Below, one piece after another: positions 25,618-34,211 of a stretch of 64,000 nucleotides of DNA. Each line of letters starts with the position of its first letter. Positions within the stretch are counted from its first letter, which is position 1. This DNA is from Mesorhizobium sp. (GTDB taxonomy: Bacteria > Pseudomonadota > Alphaproteobacteria > Rhizobiales > Rhizobiaceae). The translations under genes and the position numbers were made by a program. The DNA is taken from contig SAQL01000001.1 of the NCBI GenBank assembly GCA_004020645.1, positions 498,255-562,254 of the forward strand, given 5' to 3'. The notes beneath the pieces were generated by a model. It saw only the letters and a program-made list of their open reading frames with translations. It did no database searches and was not told where the DNA came from.

Positions 25618-26070
25618 TCACGCGTCCTTGAGCACGTCAGCAATCTTGCGCATCTGCTCGCCGATCATGTCGCATTGCTCCGGCGTCGACTGGCTCATCG
25701 CTTTCTCGATCAGCGCCATATGGACCTTCAGCGCCTGCATCAGCAGCTCCGTGCCGGCTTCGGTCAAGGTCAGCCGCAGCACCCGCTTGTCCTTCTGATC
25801 GCCTTCGCGGCGCAGCAGGCCGCGTGTCTCGAGTTGCGGCAGCAGCATAGTGATGTTGGAGCGGCCGACCAGCAGCCGGCGGGCGAGATCGTGCTGCGAC
25901 ATGCCGGGATGGCGGTATAGGTTCATCAGCACGTCGAGCTGCGCCGGCTTCAGGTCCAGCGGCGCGAGCTTCACCGCCAGCGTGCGCTCCAGCACATGGC
26001 AGGCGCGCGCCACCGCGACCCAGTTGCGAAAACGCGGGTTGTCCCAGGGTAGCTCTTGTTTAATGTTCAT
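25618..26070 (-). CDS. MarR family transcriptional regulator
   Basis: A 150-residue winged-helix repressor. The HTH is MSQHDLARRLLVGRSNITML, the wing LLRREGDQKDKRVLRLTLTE. It diverges from the alpha/beta hydrolase gene, with two palindromes covering its start codon and the intergenic space, so autoregulation and control of the hydrolase are very likely. The ligand is unknown; MarR regulators usually respond to phenolic compounds or oxidants. Confidence 0.93.
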   Translation of the reverse strand: MNIKQELPWDNPRFRNWVAVARACHVLERTLAVKLAPLDLKPAQLDVLMNLYRHPGMSQHDLARRLLVGRSNITMLLPQLETRGLLRREGDQKDKRVLRLTLTEAGTELLMQALKVHMALIEKAMSQSTPEQCDMIGEQMRKIADVLKDA

Positions 26071-26098
26071 GTTTGAACTATTATGTTCATGCTTGAAC
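26065..26098. promoter_or_regulatory. Two MarR-type operator palindromes
   Basis: GTTCATGTTTGAAC (26065-26078) and GTTCATGCTTGAAC (26085-26098) share the arms GTTCA and TGAAC and lie 20 bases apart centre to centre, two helical turns, so two dimers would bind on one face. The first overlaps the marR start codon, the second lies 19 bases before the hydrolase start. Binding by the adjacent MarR protein is inferred. Confidence 0.8.
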
Positions 26099-26117
26099 GA
26101 ATGGATGGATCGCCACT

Positions 26118-27029
26118 ATGGCATCATTTGGATTGAAGGTCATCCGGAGCGTGTTTGCTGCCGCCGAACACGTGGCTCCTCGCCTTACAGGGCGCGCGGC
26201 GTTCGAACTGTTCTGCCGCACGCCGAACGCCAAGGTTCTCAGCGACGGCGAGCGACGCGCCGTCGACCGCGCCGCCGGCTTCATGGCCGAGGCGCGCCAT
26301 CATCGGCTGAAGACCAAAAACGGCTGCGTCATGGTGCATGAATTCAGGCCAGAGCCGGGCAGGCGGGCCGCCGGCACGGTGCTCGTCATCCATGGCTGGC
26401 GTTCGCGCACCGAATATATGCGCACGCTGATCGAAGCCTATCGTGACGCCGGTTATAAGGTTGTCTCGCTCGACCTGCCGGGCCACGGCCAATCGCAGGG
26501 CCGCCGGCTCACATTGGTCAGTGCTGTCGAAGCCGCACGGCTGGCCGGCGAATGGTTCGGCCCGTTCCTTGCGGTCGTCGGCCATTCCTTCGGCGGTGCC
26601 GTCGCCGCCAATGCCGTCGCCGGTTCGGTCAAGAACATTCCGCCACTGGCGGCCGAGCGGCTGGTGCTGATCGCGGCGCCGAGTTCCTTGCCGGCGATCT
26701 TCAATGACTTCAGCCGCATGCTCAGTGTCGGCCCACGCTCGCAGGCGGCCATGGCCGATCGGGTCGAACGCATCGCCGGCCGACCGCTGCACGAATTCAC
26801 CGGCGATCGCCAGCTTGCCAGCACGCCGGTGCCAACGCTGGTCATCCATGCGCCAGACGACCGCGAAGTTTCCGCCGACCATGCAAGACTCTATGCCGGC
26901 GCCGGCGACCATATCAGGCTTTACTGGGCCGATGGGCTCGGCCATCGCCGCATTCTCGCCGATAGGGGCGTGGTCGAGCGTGCGATCGGTTTCGTCGCCG
27001 AACACCGGGAACCGTCGCTGCTGCATTGA
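26118..27029 (+). CDS. Alpha/beta hydrolase
   Basis: A 303-residue hydrolase. The nucleophile elbow GHSFGG, preceded by LAVV, the oxyanion strand VLVIHGWRSRTEYMR, the acid region VIHAPDDREVS and the catalytic His in GLGHRRIL are all present. The DLPGHGQSQGRR segment is typical of monoacylglycerol-lipase/esterase-like enzymes. The start leads an RFG-type N-terminal extension of 90 residues before the core. Divergent from marR, it is the presumed MarR target. Substrate unknown. Confidence 0.88.
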   Translation: MASFGLKVIRSVFAAAEHVAPRLTGRAAFELFCRTPNAKVLSDGERRAVDRAAGFMAEARHHRLKTKNGCVMVHEFRPEPGRRAAGTVLVIHGWRSRTEYMRTLIEAYRDAGYKVVSLDLPGHGQSQGRRLTLVSAVEAARLAGEWFGPFLAVVGHSFGGAVAANAVAGSVKNIPPLAAERLVLIAAPSSLPAIFNDFSRMLSVGPRSQAAMADRVERIAGRPLHEFTGDRQLASTPVPTLVIHAPDDREVSADHARLYAGAGDHIRLYWADGLGHRRILADRGVVERAIGFVAEHREPSLLH

Positions 27030-27092
27030 CCTGAATATCTTGCTTTTGTCCCGGGCCAACCGGGAGTCCAGCCGCCATAACGGTCGGGGTTG

Positions 27093-27283
27093 TCATGCCG
27101 CGTCCGTGCCGGCCATCACCTTCCACGCCGCCATGGCCCCGGCCACCGTCGCCAGAAGGGCGGCGCACGATGCGCCGTCGCGCGCCTGGATCGACATGCC
27201 GTGCTGCACCGTCGCATAGAAGGTCGCAGCCGTGCGGCAGTCGAAATTTTCCGGCAATTCGCCTTCCGCCACGCCGCGTTTGA
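27093..27283 (-). pseudogene. C-terminal remnant of a TetR family regulator
   Basis: The reading ends with EGELPENFDCRTAATFYATV, QHGMSIQARDGAS and AAWKVMAG, the ligand-domain tail of a common TetR subgroup. The DNA-binding half is absent: beyond about 27283 the frame becomes the antisense of an SDR fragment. It is one side of a deletion scar. Confidence 0.7.
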
Positions 27284-27695
27284 AACTATGGAGGTCAATG
27301 TCAGAGCCCCGTTCGTGGCCTCGAAGGCGGCAGCCGTGCATATGGGCGAGGGTGGCAGGATCATCTCGATCGGCAGCAATCTGGCGGAGCGTGTCACCGA
27401 CACCAGCCTCAGCGCCTACTCGGCCAGCAAGGCGGCACTGGTCGGCTTGACCAAGGCATTGGCGCGCGACCTCGGTTCGCGCGGCATCACCGCCAACGTC
27501 GTTCATCCTGGCTCGACCGATACCGATATGAACCCGGCCAGTGGCCCGCACGCCGAGCACCAGCGACAGAAGATGGGCGACGCCCCGCTTCGGCAAGGCT
27601 GAAGAGATCGCCGGCATGGTCGCCTGGCTGGCAGGTCCCGAAGGGCGCTTATGACAGGCGCCGCACTGACTATCGACGGCGGCGCCAACGCCTGA
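27284..27695 (+). pseudogene. Truncated and frameshifted short-chain dehydrogenase
   Basis: The first part reads EVNVRAPFVASKAAAVHMGE, GGRIISIGSNLAERV and YSASKAALVGLTKALARDLG, an SDR from just after the NNAG motif. The nucleotide-binding N-terminus is missing. The frame shifts near 27586 (GKAEEIAGMVAWLAGPEG) and again near 27650 (MTGAALTIDGGANA). It directly abuts the tetR remnant, so one deletion fused two genes that normally diverge. Confidence 0.8.
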
Positions 27696-27907
27696 CCCTG
27701 CACTATTTTCGGGAACCGGAGCGGGCCCAATTCGCTTTAGTTGTCACGGTGTTGTGAAACTGTTCTGCAACAGGATAGCCGAAATTTATGGAAGCTTAAC
27801 GGAATCGGTATGAATCGGTGTGGTCGCGTCTTACATCCCGCCGTGCGGTGGGCGAGACCGTCAAGCGATGCGGAACGAGAACCGGTTGCAGCCGGAGCGG
27901 GTGATCC

Positions 27908-29788
27908 ATGAAATTCATCGGAAACAAAGCAACCGTGATGCCGCTTGCGGTTGTCACGGTATTGCTGGCCTTCGGCATGCCGCAGGCGGACGCGCAAGGG
28001 CTTTTCGAAAGGCTTTTCGGCGGTGGTATCAGGCGCGCGCCCCAAGGTTATTTCCCTCCGCCGCCGAAATACAGATCGAAGCCGAGAGAATTCGCTGGTG
28101 GGGGCAGCAGGATCAACAGCCCGTCTTACTACACCTATAAGGCCGACCGGCTGGTGCGTGTCGATTTTGCGACACTGATGGCAGAACCACAGCCGGTGGC
28201 ACCACAGGACGCTGCCTTTGTACCGTCGCTCACCAGCGACGCCTTCCGCGAAGCGATTGCCGGGCTCGGCGACTACGAGCTCTATGCCGAACCTGACATC
28301 GCCAAGGCGTTGATCGCCTATTATTCGGCCAATCCGGATTTCATCTGGGTGACCGGGATCGGCCCAAACGGTCGCGCGCAGGATGCGGTGCGGGTGCTTG
28401 GCGAGGCGACGAGCTATGGCCTGACGCCGGCCGACTATTCGGTTGAAGTGCCCGCCGCCGGCGCATTGACCGGCGGGGCCGATGCGCGGCTGCAGGAGCT
28501 CGTCCGCTTCGAGATGGCGCTGTCGGCGCGCGTCTTGCGCTATGTCCACGACGCGCAAAGCGGCCGCGTCGATCCCAATCGCATCACCGGCTACTATGAT
28601 TTCCCGGCCAAGCCGCTCGACATGGAAGGTGTGCTGAAAACGCTGGTGCGCACTCAGCAAGTGCGCACCTATCTCGAATCACGGCATCCGCAGAATGCGG
28701 AATACCAGGCGCTGCGCGTCGAACTGGAATCCCTTCAGGCCAGCGCCGAAGACGAGATCGTCGTTGACCCCAAGCTGTTGCTGAAACCTGGGCAGACCAG
28801 CCCCGAACTGCCGAAGCTTCTGGCGAAGATCGCGCGCGATCTCGACGACGAGATGGGCGCCGCCTATGGCGAGATACTGGCCAGGCTCGCCACCAGCGAG
28901 GTCTATGATCCGGAACTGGTGCCGGTTATCCAGGCGGTGCAGAAGAAGGCTGGCATGAAGGGCGACAGCGTCATCGGTCCGCGCACCGTCGCGGCGCTGG
29001 TCGGAACGTCCAAGGCCGACAAGATTCAAAAGGTGCAGGTCGCGCTGGAAGAGTTGCGCTGGCTGCCATCCGATCTCGGCAGTCCGCGCGTCTTCATCAA
29101 CCAGCCGGCCTTCACGGCGAGCTACATCGAAAATGGCGAGGAGAAGCTGAAGACTCGCGCCGTCATCGGCAAGACCACCAACCAGACTTCCTTCTTCTAC
29201 GATCAAGTCGAGCAGGTCGACTTCCATCCCTATTGGGGCGTGCCGCAGTCGATCCTCGTCAACGAGATGCTGCCCCGGCTGCGCAGGGATCCCGGCTATC
29301 TCGACCGCGCCGGCTACGAAGTGGTCAACGCGCGCGGCAAGCGCATTCCCTCCTCCTCGGTCGACTGGGGTGCCTATGGAGCGAAACTACCTTTTGGCGT
29401 GCGCCAGCTGCCGAGCGAGGCCAATGCGCTGGGCGAACTGAAGATCCTGTTCCCCAACAAGCACGCAATCTACATGCACGATACGCCGCAAAAATCATTT
29501 TTCCAGCGTGACATGCGCGCGCTCAGCCATGGCTGCGTTCGTCTGCAGGATCCGCGCGGCATGGCGGCGGCCGTGCTCGGCACCTCGGTCGACTATGTCG
29601 CGGAGAAGCTGAAGCACGGACATTCGACCGAAAAGGTGGCGCGCACGATCCCGGTCTATGTCGCCTATTTCACCGCCTGGCCTGACATGTCCGGCAAAGT
29701 CGAATATTTCAGCGACGTCTATGACCGTGACACGCGGCTGCAGCAGGCACTCGACAGCACGGAAGCGGTGCGCTCGCCGGCAAGCTGA
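27908..29788 (+). CDS. L,D-transpeptidase (YcbB/LdtD-like, YkuD domain)
   Basis: A 626-residue exported enzyme making 3-3 peptidoglycan cross-links. The signal peptide is residues 1-29; a Pro-rich segment follows, then a YcbB-type scaffold domain, a PG-binding-like region (VIQAVQKKAGMKGDSVIGPR, about 340-360) and the YkuD domain from about 400 (RVFINQPAFTASY). The catalytic motif SHGCVRL has its Cys at residue 543 with H541. The HPYWGVPQSI and FPNKHAIYMHDTP blocks complete the active site. Length is that of alphaproteobacterial YcbB homologues. It likely acts in the periplasm; no cell-wall genes are adjacent. Confidence 0.93.
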   Translation: MKFIGNKATVMPLAVVTVLLAFGMPQADAQGLFERLFGGGIRRAPQGYFPPPPKYRSKPREFAGGGSRINSPSYYTYKADRLVRVDFATLMAEPQPVAPQDAAFVPSLTSDAFREAIAGLGDYELYAEPDIAKALIAYYSANPDFIWVTGIGPNGRAQDAVRVLGEATSYGLTPADYSVEVPAAGALTGGADARLQELVRFEMALSARVLRYVHDAQSGRVDPNRITGYYDFPAKPLDMEGVLKTLVRTQQVRTYLESRHPQNAEYQALRVELESLQASAEDEIVVDPKLLLKPGQTSPELPKLLAKIARDLDDEMGAAYGEILARLATSEVYDPELVPVIQAVQKKAGMKGDSVIGPRTVAALVGTSKADKIQKVQVALEELRWLPSDLGSPRVFINQPAFTASYIENGEEKLKTRAVIGKTTNQTSFFYDQVEQVDFHPYWGVPQSILVNEMLPRLRRDPGYLDRAGYEVVNARGKRIPSSSVDWGAYGAKLPFGVRQLPSEANALGELKILFPNKHAIYMHDTPQKSFFQRDMRALSHGCVRLQDPRGMAAAVLGTSVDYVAEKLKHGHSTEKVARTIPVYVAYFTAWPDMSGKVEYFSDVYDRDTRLQQALDSTEAVRSPAS

Positions 29789-29800
29789 GGATTCTAAAGC

Positions 29801-29904
29801 AAAGCGCGTCGCGTTTGACCGGCCTCATGCGACGCGCTTTAGGTTGCTGTTTTATGCATGTCGTTATCGCAAAACCGCTGCACACTTATGCGCGACATAC
29901 ATTA
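29801..29904. repeat. Rhizobial palindromic intergenic repeat, type A copy 2
   Basis: Near-identical to 9597-9724: arms AAAGCGCGTCGC (29801-29812) and GCGACGCGCTTT (29829-29840), then the GCATGTCGTTATCGCAAAAC block and CGCGACATACATTA at the end. Like copy 1 it sits between converging genes, and its end touches the stop codon of the next gene. Confidence 0.85.
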
Positions 29905-30378
29905 GCGTAGGGAGAGCGGGCGCCGGAAGCCGGCCTCGCGCCCGGCAATCAGCCAGTAGACCAGACCGGCGATCAGGCCAGCGGCGGCGATGATGCCGAT
30001 ATCGGCCCAGCGGTCGGGGCTCAGGTCCTCCGGCGCGCGCGGCCAGATCAGGACGAAGCCGGCAGCCGCTGCTGCGGCGCCGAAGACCATATGCAGCCAA
30101 AAACTGCGCAGAGAAAACAATTCGGCGATCAGCGCGAAGATCAGCGTCTGCAGGCCGGTCAGCATGATCGTCAGGAAATAGATCAACATGCCGAGCAGCG
30201 GCACGACCAGCGCCGCGATGGGGGAGACCCCCATGAGATCGAAATACGCCGGTGCATCAGGCAGCGAACTCAATGCACCATAGATCGTTGCCACGGCAAT
30301 CAGCCCGACCAGCACCGCAACGAAATAGCCGGCGAGCATCATCAGAACGCGTTTCGTCACATGCTTTGCCGTCGCCAT
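29902..30378 (-). CDS. Uncharacterised multispanning membrane protein
   Basis: A 158-residue protein with four or five hydrophobic segments (AGYFVAVLVGLIAVATIYGA, IAALVVPLLGMLIYFLTIML, LHMVFGAAAAAAGFVLIW, IGIIAAAGLIAGLVYWLIAG). ATG 30378 has GGGGGTG upstream and is preferred over a TTG seven codons earlier. I recognise no family. It is a monocistronic unit between a repeat and an intergenic stretch. Confidence 0.72.
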   Translation of the reverse strand: MATAKHVTKRVLMMLAGYFVAVLVGLIAVATIYGALSSLPDAPAYFDLMGVSPIAALVVPLLGMLIYFLTIMLTGLQTLIFALIAELFSLRSFWLHMVFGAAAAAAGFVLIWPRAPEDLSPDRWADIGIIAAAGLIAGLVYWLIAGREAGFRRPLSLR

Positions 30379-30610
30379 GCCCACCCCCGTGCGGCTCAAT
30401 GATCACGCAGCAGTCAGCCATCAAAGGCGCATCGGCGCAAGGGGATGCCGAAAAGCGTGCGGGAACCGTCGCCCCAGTCTTGGTGAAGCTACGCCGCCGC
30501 CCGATTCCGAGGGATCGTCGCCAGGCTGCGCTGTAACCTGCCGGAATTTGTTCCGGGTGCTTCAAGAGAAAGCCGGCCGCACATATCGGCTGGGGGAAGA
30601 TGGCCGCGAT

Positions 30611-30868
30611 CTATTTCGGCTCGGCTGTCACCGGATCGTAGGTGATTTCGACCTTCGCCTTATCGGTCGTGTAATAGGTGACGGTGTAGGCGCCGCTGTC
30701 CCAGCCGACCTCGTCGACGTAGCGAAAGTCGTCGCGCTGCTCGACCTTGGCGATTATTTCCGACAGTTTCCTGGCATTCTGCGGCGGCAGCGGGCTTCCG
30801 TCTGCGGCAAGCGCCGGTCCGCCGAGAAGTAGGACTACGACACCTGTCGCCAAAACACGTCTGGACAT
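30611..30868 (-). CDS. Secreted PepSY-domain small protein
   Basis: An 85-residue protein: signal peptide 1-22 (VLATGVVVLLLGGPALAA), then a single PepSY-like domain (LSEIIAKVEQRDDFRYVDEV, VTYYTTDKAKVEITYDPVT). PepSY domains are thought to inhibit or bind proteases and peptides in the periplasm. Such single-domain secreted forms are common in rhizobia. Target unknown. Confidence 0.84.
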   Translation of the reverse strand: MSRRVLATGVVVLLLGGPALAADGSPLPPQNARKLSEIIAKVEQRDDFRYVDEVGWDSGAYTVTYYTTDKAKVEITYDPVTAEPK

Positions 30869-30988
30869 GGCTTTCCCTCATTCTTCAAGAGTAGAAACTC
30901 GCGGCCATGCAGGTTTGTTCCGGGGTTCTGGGATGGAGACCCGCGAATCGCGCCGCCGCATCGCGTTGTCGCTGCTCACGTCTGCAGC

Positions 30989-32059
30989 TCACGCCTCGTC
31001 GGGGAAAAGATGGGCTAAGGCCGTGTCGAACGTGAGCTCCAGGGCGTCACCCGGTTCAAAGATCTTGTCTTCATCGAAGGCTGCAATGAGCTCGTGATCG
31101 TCGCGAAGTGTCAGGTCCACGACCGTCTCGCTGCCCAACCGCTCGGTATGTGCCACGATGCCATGCAGCATGCCTTCTCCAGGCTGCGCCGCCCGGAGGT
31201 ACTGCGGACGGACACCCAGGATGGCCTTGCCGTCTTTCCGGAAGGGGCGCCTTCTGGTCGCTACCCTGATCGGCTCCAGCGATTGATTGCCAACCATTGC
31301 CGCGTCGCCATCGAGGTCGAGGACGTCGACGGTCAGGAAGTTCATCGACGGGGCTCCTAGAAAACCGGCTACGAACTTGTTGGCCGGCTCGTGATAGAGC
31401 TCCATCGGCGCTCCGATCTGCATGACTTGACCATCCTTGAGGACGACGATCCTGTCAGCCAGCGTCATCGCCTCGACCTGGTCATGGGTGACATAGATCA
31501 TCGTTGTGCCCAGTTGCCTGCGCAGCCGGCCGATTTCCATACGCATGTCCATCCGCAGCGCGGCATCGAGATTGGAGAGCGGCTCGTCAAACAGGAATAC
31601 GGAAGGTTTCCGGGTGATTGCGCGCCCGATAGCGACGCGCTGGCGCTGGCCGCCCGAAAGCTGACTTGGGCGGCGGTCGAGCAAATGTTCCATTTGCAGG
31701 ATGCGTGCGGCCTCGGCCACCTTCTGCTGCTTCTCCTGCTTGGAAGCGCCCGCGATCGTAAGGCCGAACGCGATATTCTCGCGCACCGTCATATGCGGAA
31801 AGATGGCATAGCTCTGGAACACCATCGCAACACCACGTTCCTTGGGTGGGAGTTCGTTGACCATCCGGCCTCCGATCTCGATGATGCCTTCGGTTATGTC
31901 CTCGAGTCCGGCGATCACCCGCAGCAGGGTGGACTTCCCGCAGCCTGACGGTCCGACAAAGACGACGAACTCGCCATCGTTGATATGGATATCGACGCCT
32001 TTGATGACGTCGATGCGACCATAGGATTTCTTGACGGCCTTGAGCGAGACCTCAGCCAT
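30989..32059 (-). CDS. Sugar ABC transporter ATP-binding protein (UgpC/MalK-like)
   Basis: A 356-residue ATPase. Walker A GPSGCGKST, Q-loop, signature LSGGQRQRVAIGRA, Walker B VFLFDEPLSNLD and the switch His in YVTHDQVEAM lie in the first 200 residues; the C-terminal third is the TOBE/OB regulatory domain (AILGVRPQYLR, GDALELTFD). It energises the MalF/MalG-like permeases upstream. Its start overlaps the stop of a small glycosidase fragment by 8 bases, and its ribosome-binding site AGGGAG lies inside that fragment. Confidence 0.94.
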   Translation of the reverse strand: MAEVSLKAVKKSYGRIDVIKGVDIHINDGEFVVFVGPSGCGKSTLLRVIAGLEDITEGIIEIGGRMVNELPPKERGVAMVFQSYAIFPHMTVRENIAFGLTIAGASKQEKQQKVAEAARILQMEHLLDRRPSQLSGGQRQRVAIGRAITRKPSVFLFDEPLSNLDAALRMDMRMEIGRLRRQLGTTMIYVTHDQVEAMTLADRIVVLKDGQVMQIGAPMELYHEPANKFVAGFLGAPSMNFLTVDVLDLDGDAAMVGNQSLEPIRVATRRRPFRKDGKAILGVRPQYLRAAQPGEGMLHGIVAHTERLGSETVVDLTLRDDHELIAAFDEDKIFEPGDALELTFDTALAHLFPDEA

Positions 32060-32201
32060 AAGCGATGGCTCCCTGGTTCATGTGCGGCAATTCGGGGTCA
32101 CCGATCGATTGGTCGGCCTTGAGGAAATAGCCGTGCCCGCGCTTGCCGTCATGGGCATACCAGTCATCCCAGATCCACTGGCGCCTGAGCGCGAGAACCA
32201 T
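32052..32201 (-). pseudogene. N-terminal fragment of a glycosyl hydrolase
   Basis: A 49-codon reading frame encodes ALRRQWIWDDWYAHDGKRGH, then GYFLKADQSIGDPELPHMNQ. It looks like the first strands of beta-propeller glycosidases (GH32/GH43/GH68-like) often found in sugar ABC operons, where a full gene has several hundred residues. The rest is gone and the frame ends on the ATPase start. It is retained with no gap between permease (4 bases) and ATPase, so an internal deletion in the operon is likely. The family call is by short pattern only. Confidence 0.6.
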
Positions 32202-32205
32202 GCAT

Positions 32206-33081
32206 TCAGCCCTTCACGCCGGTCGAGGCGATCGATGCGATGAAGGCTCGCTGCAGGAACAGGTAGAAGATCAGCACCGGGACGGTGATAAGGGTGAGAT
32301 AAGCCATGACTTCGCCCCAGGCAACGTTGAGTTGAAAGAAGTAGCCGAGACCGACCATGACCGGGCGGTAGTTTTCCTGCTGCACGACAATGAGTGGCCA
32401 GAGATATTGGTTGTACATGACGAGGAACTTCAGGATGGCGGCAGTCGCCAGAACCGGCCCTGAAAGCGGCATGACAACGCGATAGTAGACCTGCCACCAG
32501 CTCGCGCCCTCCACCCGGCTTGCCTCGATCAGCTCGCCCGGCAGCCCTTTGAAATACTGCACGAACAGGAAGATCGTCAGGCCGTCGGCGATCCAGGGGA
32601 TGATCTGTACCCTGTAGGTGTTGAGCCAGCCCCATTGCAGCCCCTCGAGCCCGATCCAGGGCAGTTTCGAGACCAGGAGCAGGAGCGGGATAGCAATGGT
32701 CTCGAAAGGGATGATCAGCGTGGCGATGACGATCGAGAGCACCACGTCGCGCCCCTTCCACCGTAGGAAAGCGAAGGAGAATGCGGCCAGCGAACAGATC
32801 AACAACGAGAGAAGGACGGTCGCCCCGGTGACCAGAACCGAGTTTAGGACGAACAGGCCGACAGGCGCCCGCCGGAACGCTCCGAAATAGTTGTCGAGAC
32901 TGATATCCCCGACGGGCAGGAAAGCACGCAGGCTGGAGGTGTCCGCGAGGAGCTGACTGTCGGGCTTGAAGCTCGAGTTGATCATGAACACGAGCGGAAA
33001 GATGAAGATCAAGGCGATCAGGCACAGCACCAGATAGCGGACGAAGAGCCTCAGGCCGTAATTGTCGGGATTGAAGGCCAT
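32206..33081 (-). CDS. Sugar ABC transporter permease (MalG/UgpE-like)
   Basis: A 291-residue permease with six membrane segments. The EAA coupling loop is EASRVEGASWWQVYYRVVMP, and VMINSSFKPD and PLLLLVSKLPWIG blocks are typical of the CUT1 family. It pairs with the MalF-like permease whose stop lies 1 base before this start. The substrate is probably an oligosaccharide or disaccharide, judging by the operon. Confidence 0.93.
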   Translation of the reverse strand: MAFNPDNYGLRLFVRYLVLCLIALIFIFPLVFMINSSFKPDSQLLADTSSLRAFLPVGDISLDNYFGAFRRAPVGLFVLNSVLVTGATVLLSLLICSLAAFSFAFLRWKGRDVVLSIVIATLIIPFETIAIPLLLLVSKLPWIGLEGLQWGWLNTYRVQIIPWIADGLTIFLFVQYFKGLPGELIEASRVEGASWWQVYYRVVMPLSGPVLATAAILKFLVMYNQYLWPLIVVQQENYRPVMVGLGYFFQLNVAWGEVMAYLTLITVPVLIFYLFLQRAFIASIASTGVKG

Positions 33082-33082
33082 C

Positions 33083-34150
33083 TTAACGCTCCCGTGTCAG
33101 CCAGCGCTGAGTGAGTGAGATCGCCAGCACGATCGCGAACAGGATGACCGAAATGGTCGAGCCGCCCGAGATGTCCTGCTTGCCATAGCCGCGCTCGACT
33201 GCCTGAAAGACGAGGGTCTGGGTGCTGTCGAGCGGACCGCCATTGGTCATCACGTCGATCTGGGCGAAGAGGGCGAAGCCCTGCATGGTGATCACGACAA
33301 GGACGAGCACGGCGGTATTGCGCAGGCCCGGCCAGGTGACATAGCGGAAGGTCTGCCATTTCGAAGCACCCTCGATTGCGGCGGCCTCATAGAGTGTGGG
33401 ACTGATCATCTGCAACCCGGCCAGCCAGATGACCATGTGGAAGCCGACCGCCTGCCAGATCGACATGGCCATGACCGCGGGCAGCGCGGTCGAGGGGTTG
33501 CCCAGCCAGTCGACGGGCTGGAAGAGGCCGAAGGTCAGCCCCTGGAGGATGCTGTTCAACAGCCCATTCTGGCCGTCATAGATGAACCGCCAGAGGAGCG
33601 AGACCACGACGATGGAGACCACCACCGGCATGAAGTAAATGGTCCGGAATATGTTGATGCCCCTGAGCTTCTGGTTGATGAGCAAAGCAAGCATCAGCGC
33701 GAGGCCGCCCTGCACCGGCGCCACGACCAGGACGAACAGGAAGGTGTTTACCAGCGCCTTCATGAACACAACGTCGCTGGCGATGACAACAATGACGTTC
33801 TCGCCGGACTGCCAGCGGAACCACTCGCGCATGCCGCGATACTGGGGATAGGCCTCGCTACGGGTGATCTCACGCAGGCGGGGATACTGGATTTCGCCGG
33901 CCTCGTCTCGGACCACTTCGCCAGCATCGTCGCGCTCTGGTTCGAGGGTCACCACCCCAAGGCCCAGAAGCTGACGATAGTTTTCCGACGCGACGAACTG
34001 GGTGGCGTTCGGTGACAGCAGCCGCTGATTTGTCAGTGACAGACCGATCGCGAAGAGAAACGGCAGGACAATGAACGTGACGATGAGTGCGAGACCCGGC
34101 AGGGCGAATGTCCAGCCCGTCCGGTTCGACAGGGTTAGTTTCGATGTCAT
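33083..34150 (-). CDS. Sugar ABC transporter permease (MalF/UgpA-like)
   Basis: A 355-residue permease. After the first membrane segment (FALPGLALIVTFIVLPFLFA) comes a long periplasmic loop (about residues 40-125) rich in charged residues, then five more segments and the coupling loop EAAAIEGASKWQTFRYVTWP. The long P2-like loop is larger than in most CUT1 MalF proteins and recalls a MalF-type loop that contacts the binding protein. The start at 34150 is preferred; the open frame extends further into the binding-protein gene without cause. Confidence 0.92.
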   Translation of the reverse strand: MTSKLTLSNRTGWTFALPGLALIVTFIVLPFLFAIGLSLTNQRLLSPNATQFVASENYRQLLGLGVVTLEPERDDAGEVVRDEAGEIQYPRLREITRSEAYPQYRGMREWFRWQSGENVIVVIASDVVFMKALVNTFLFVLVVAPVQGGLALMLALLINQKLRGINIFRTIYFMPVVVSIVVVSLLWRFIYDGQNGLLNSILQGLTFGLFQPVDWLGNPSTALPAVMAMSIWQAVGFHMVIWLAGLQMISPTLYEAAAIEGASKWQTFRYVTWPGLRNTAVLVLVVITMQGFALFAQIDVMTNGGPLDSTQTLVFQAVERGYGKQDISGGSTISVILFAIVLAISLTQRWLTRER

Positions 34151-34211
34151 TTGCGATATCCGCCAGAAAGCGTGGAGTCCGCGGCTGGCGGGGACCCCGG
34201 GCGCGACAGAA

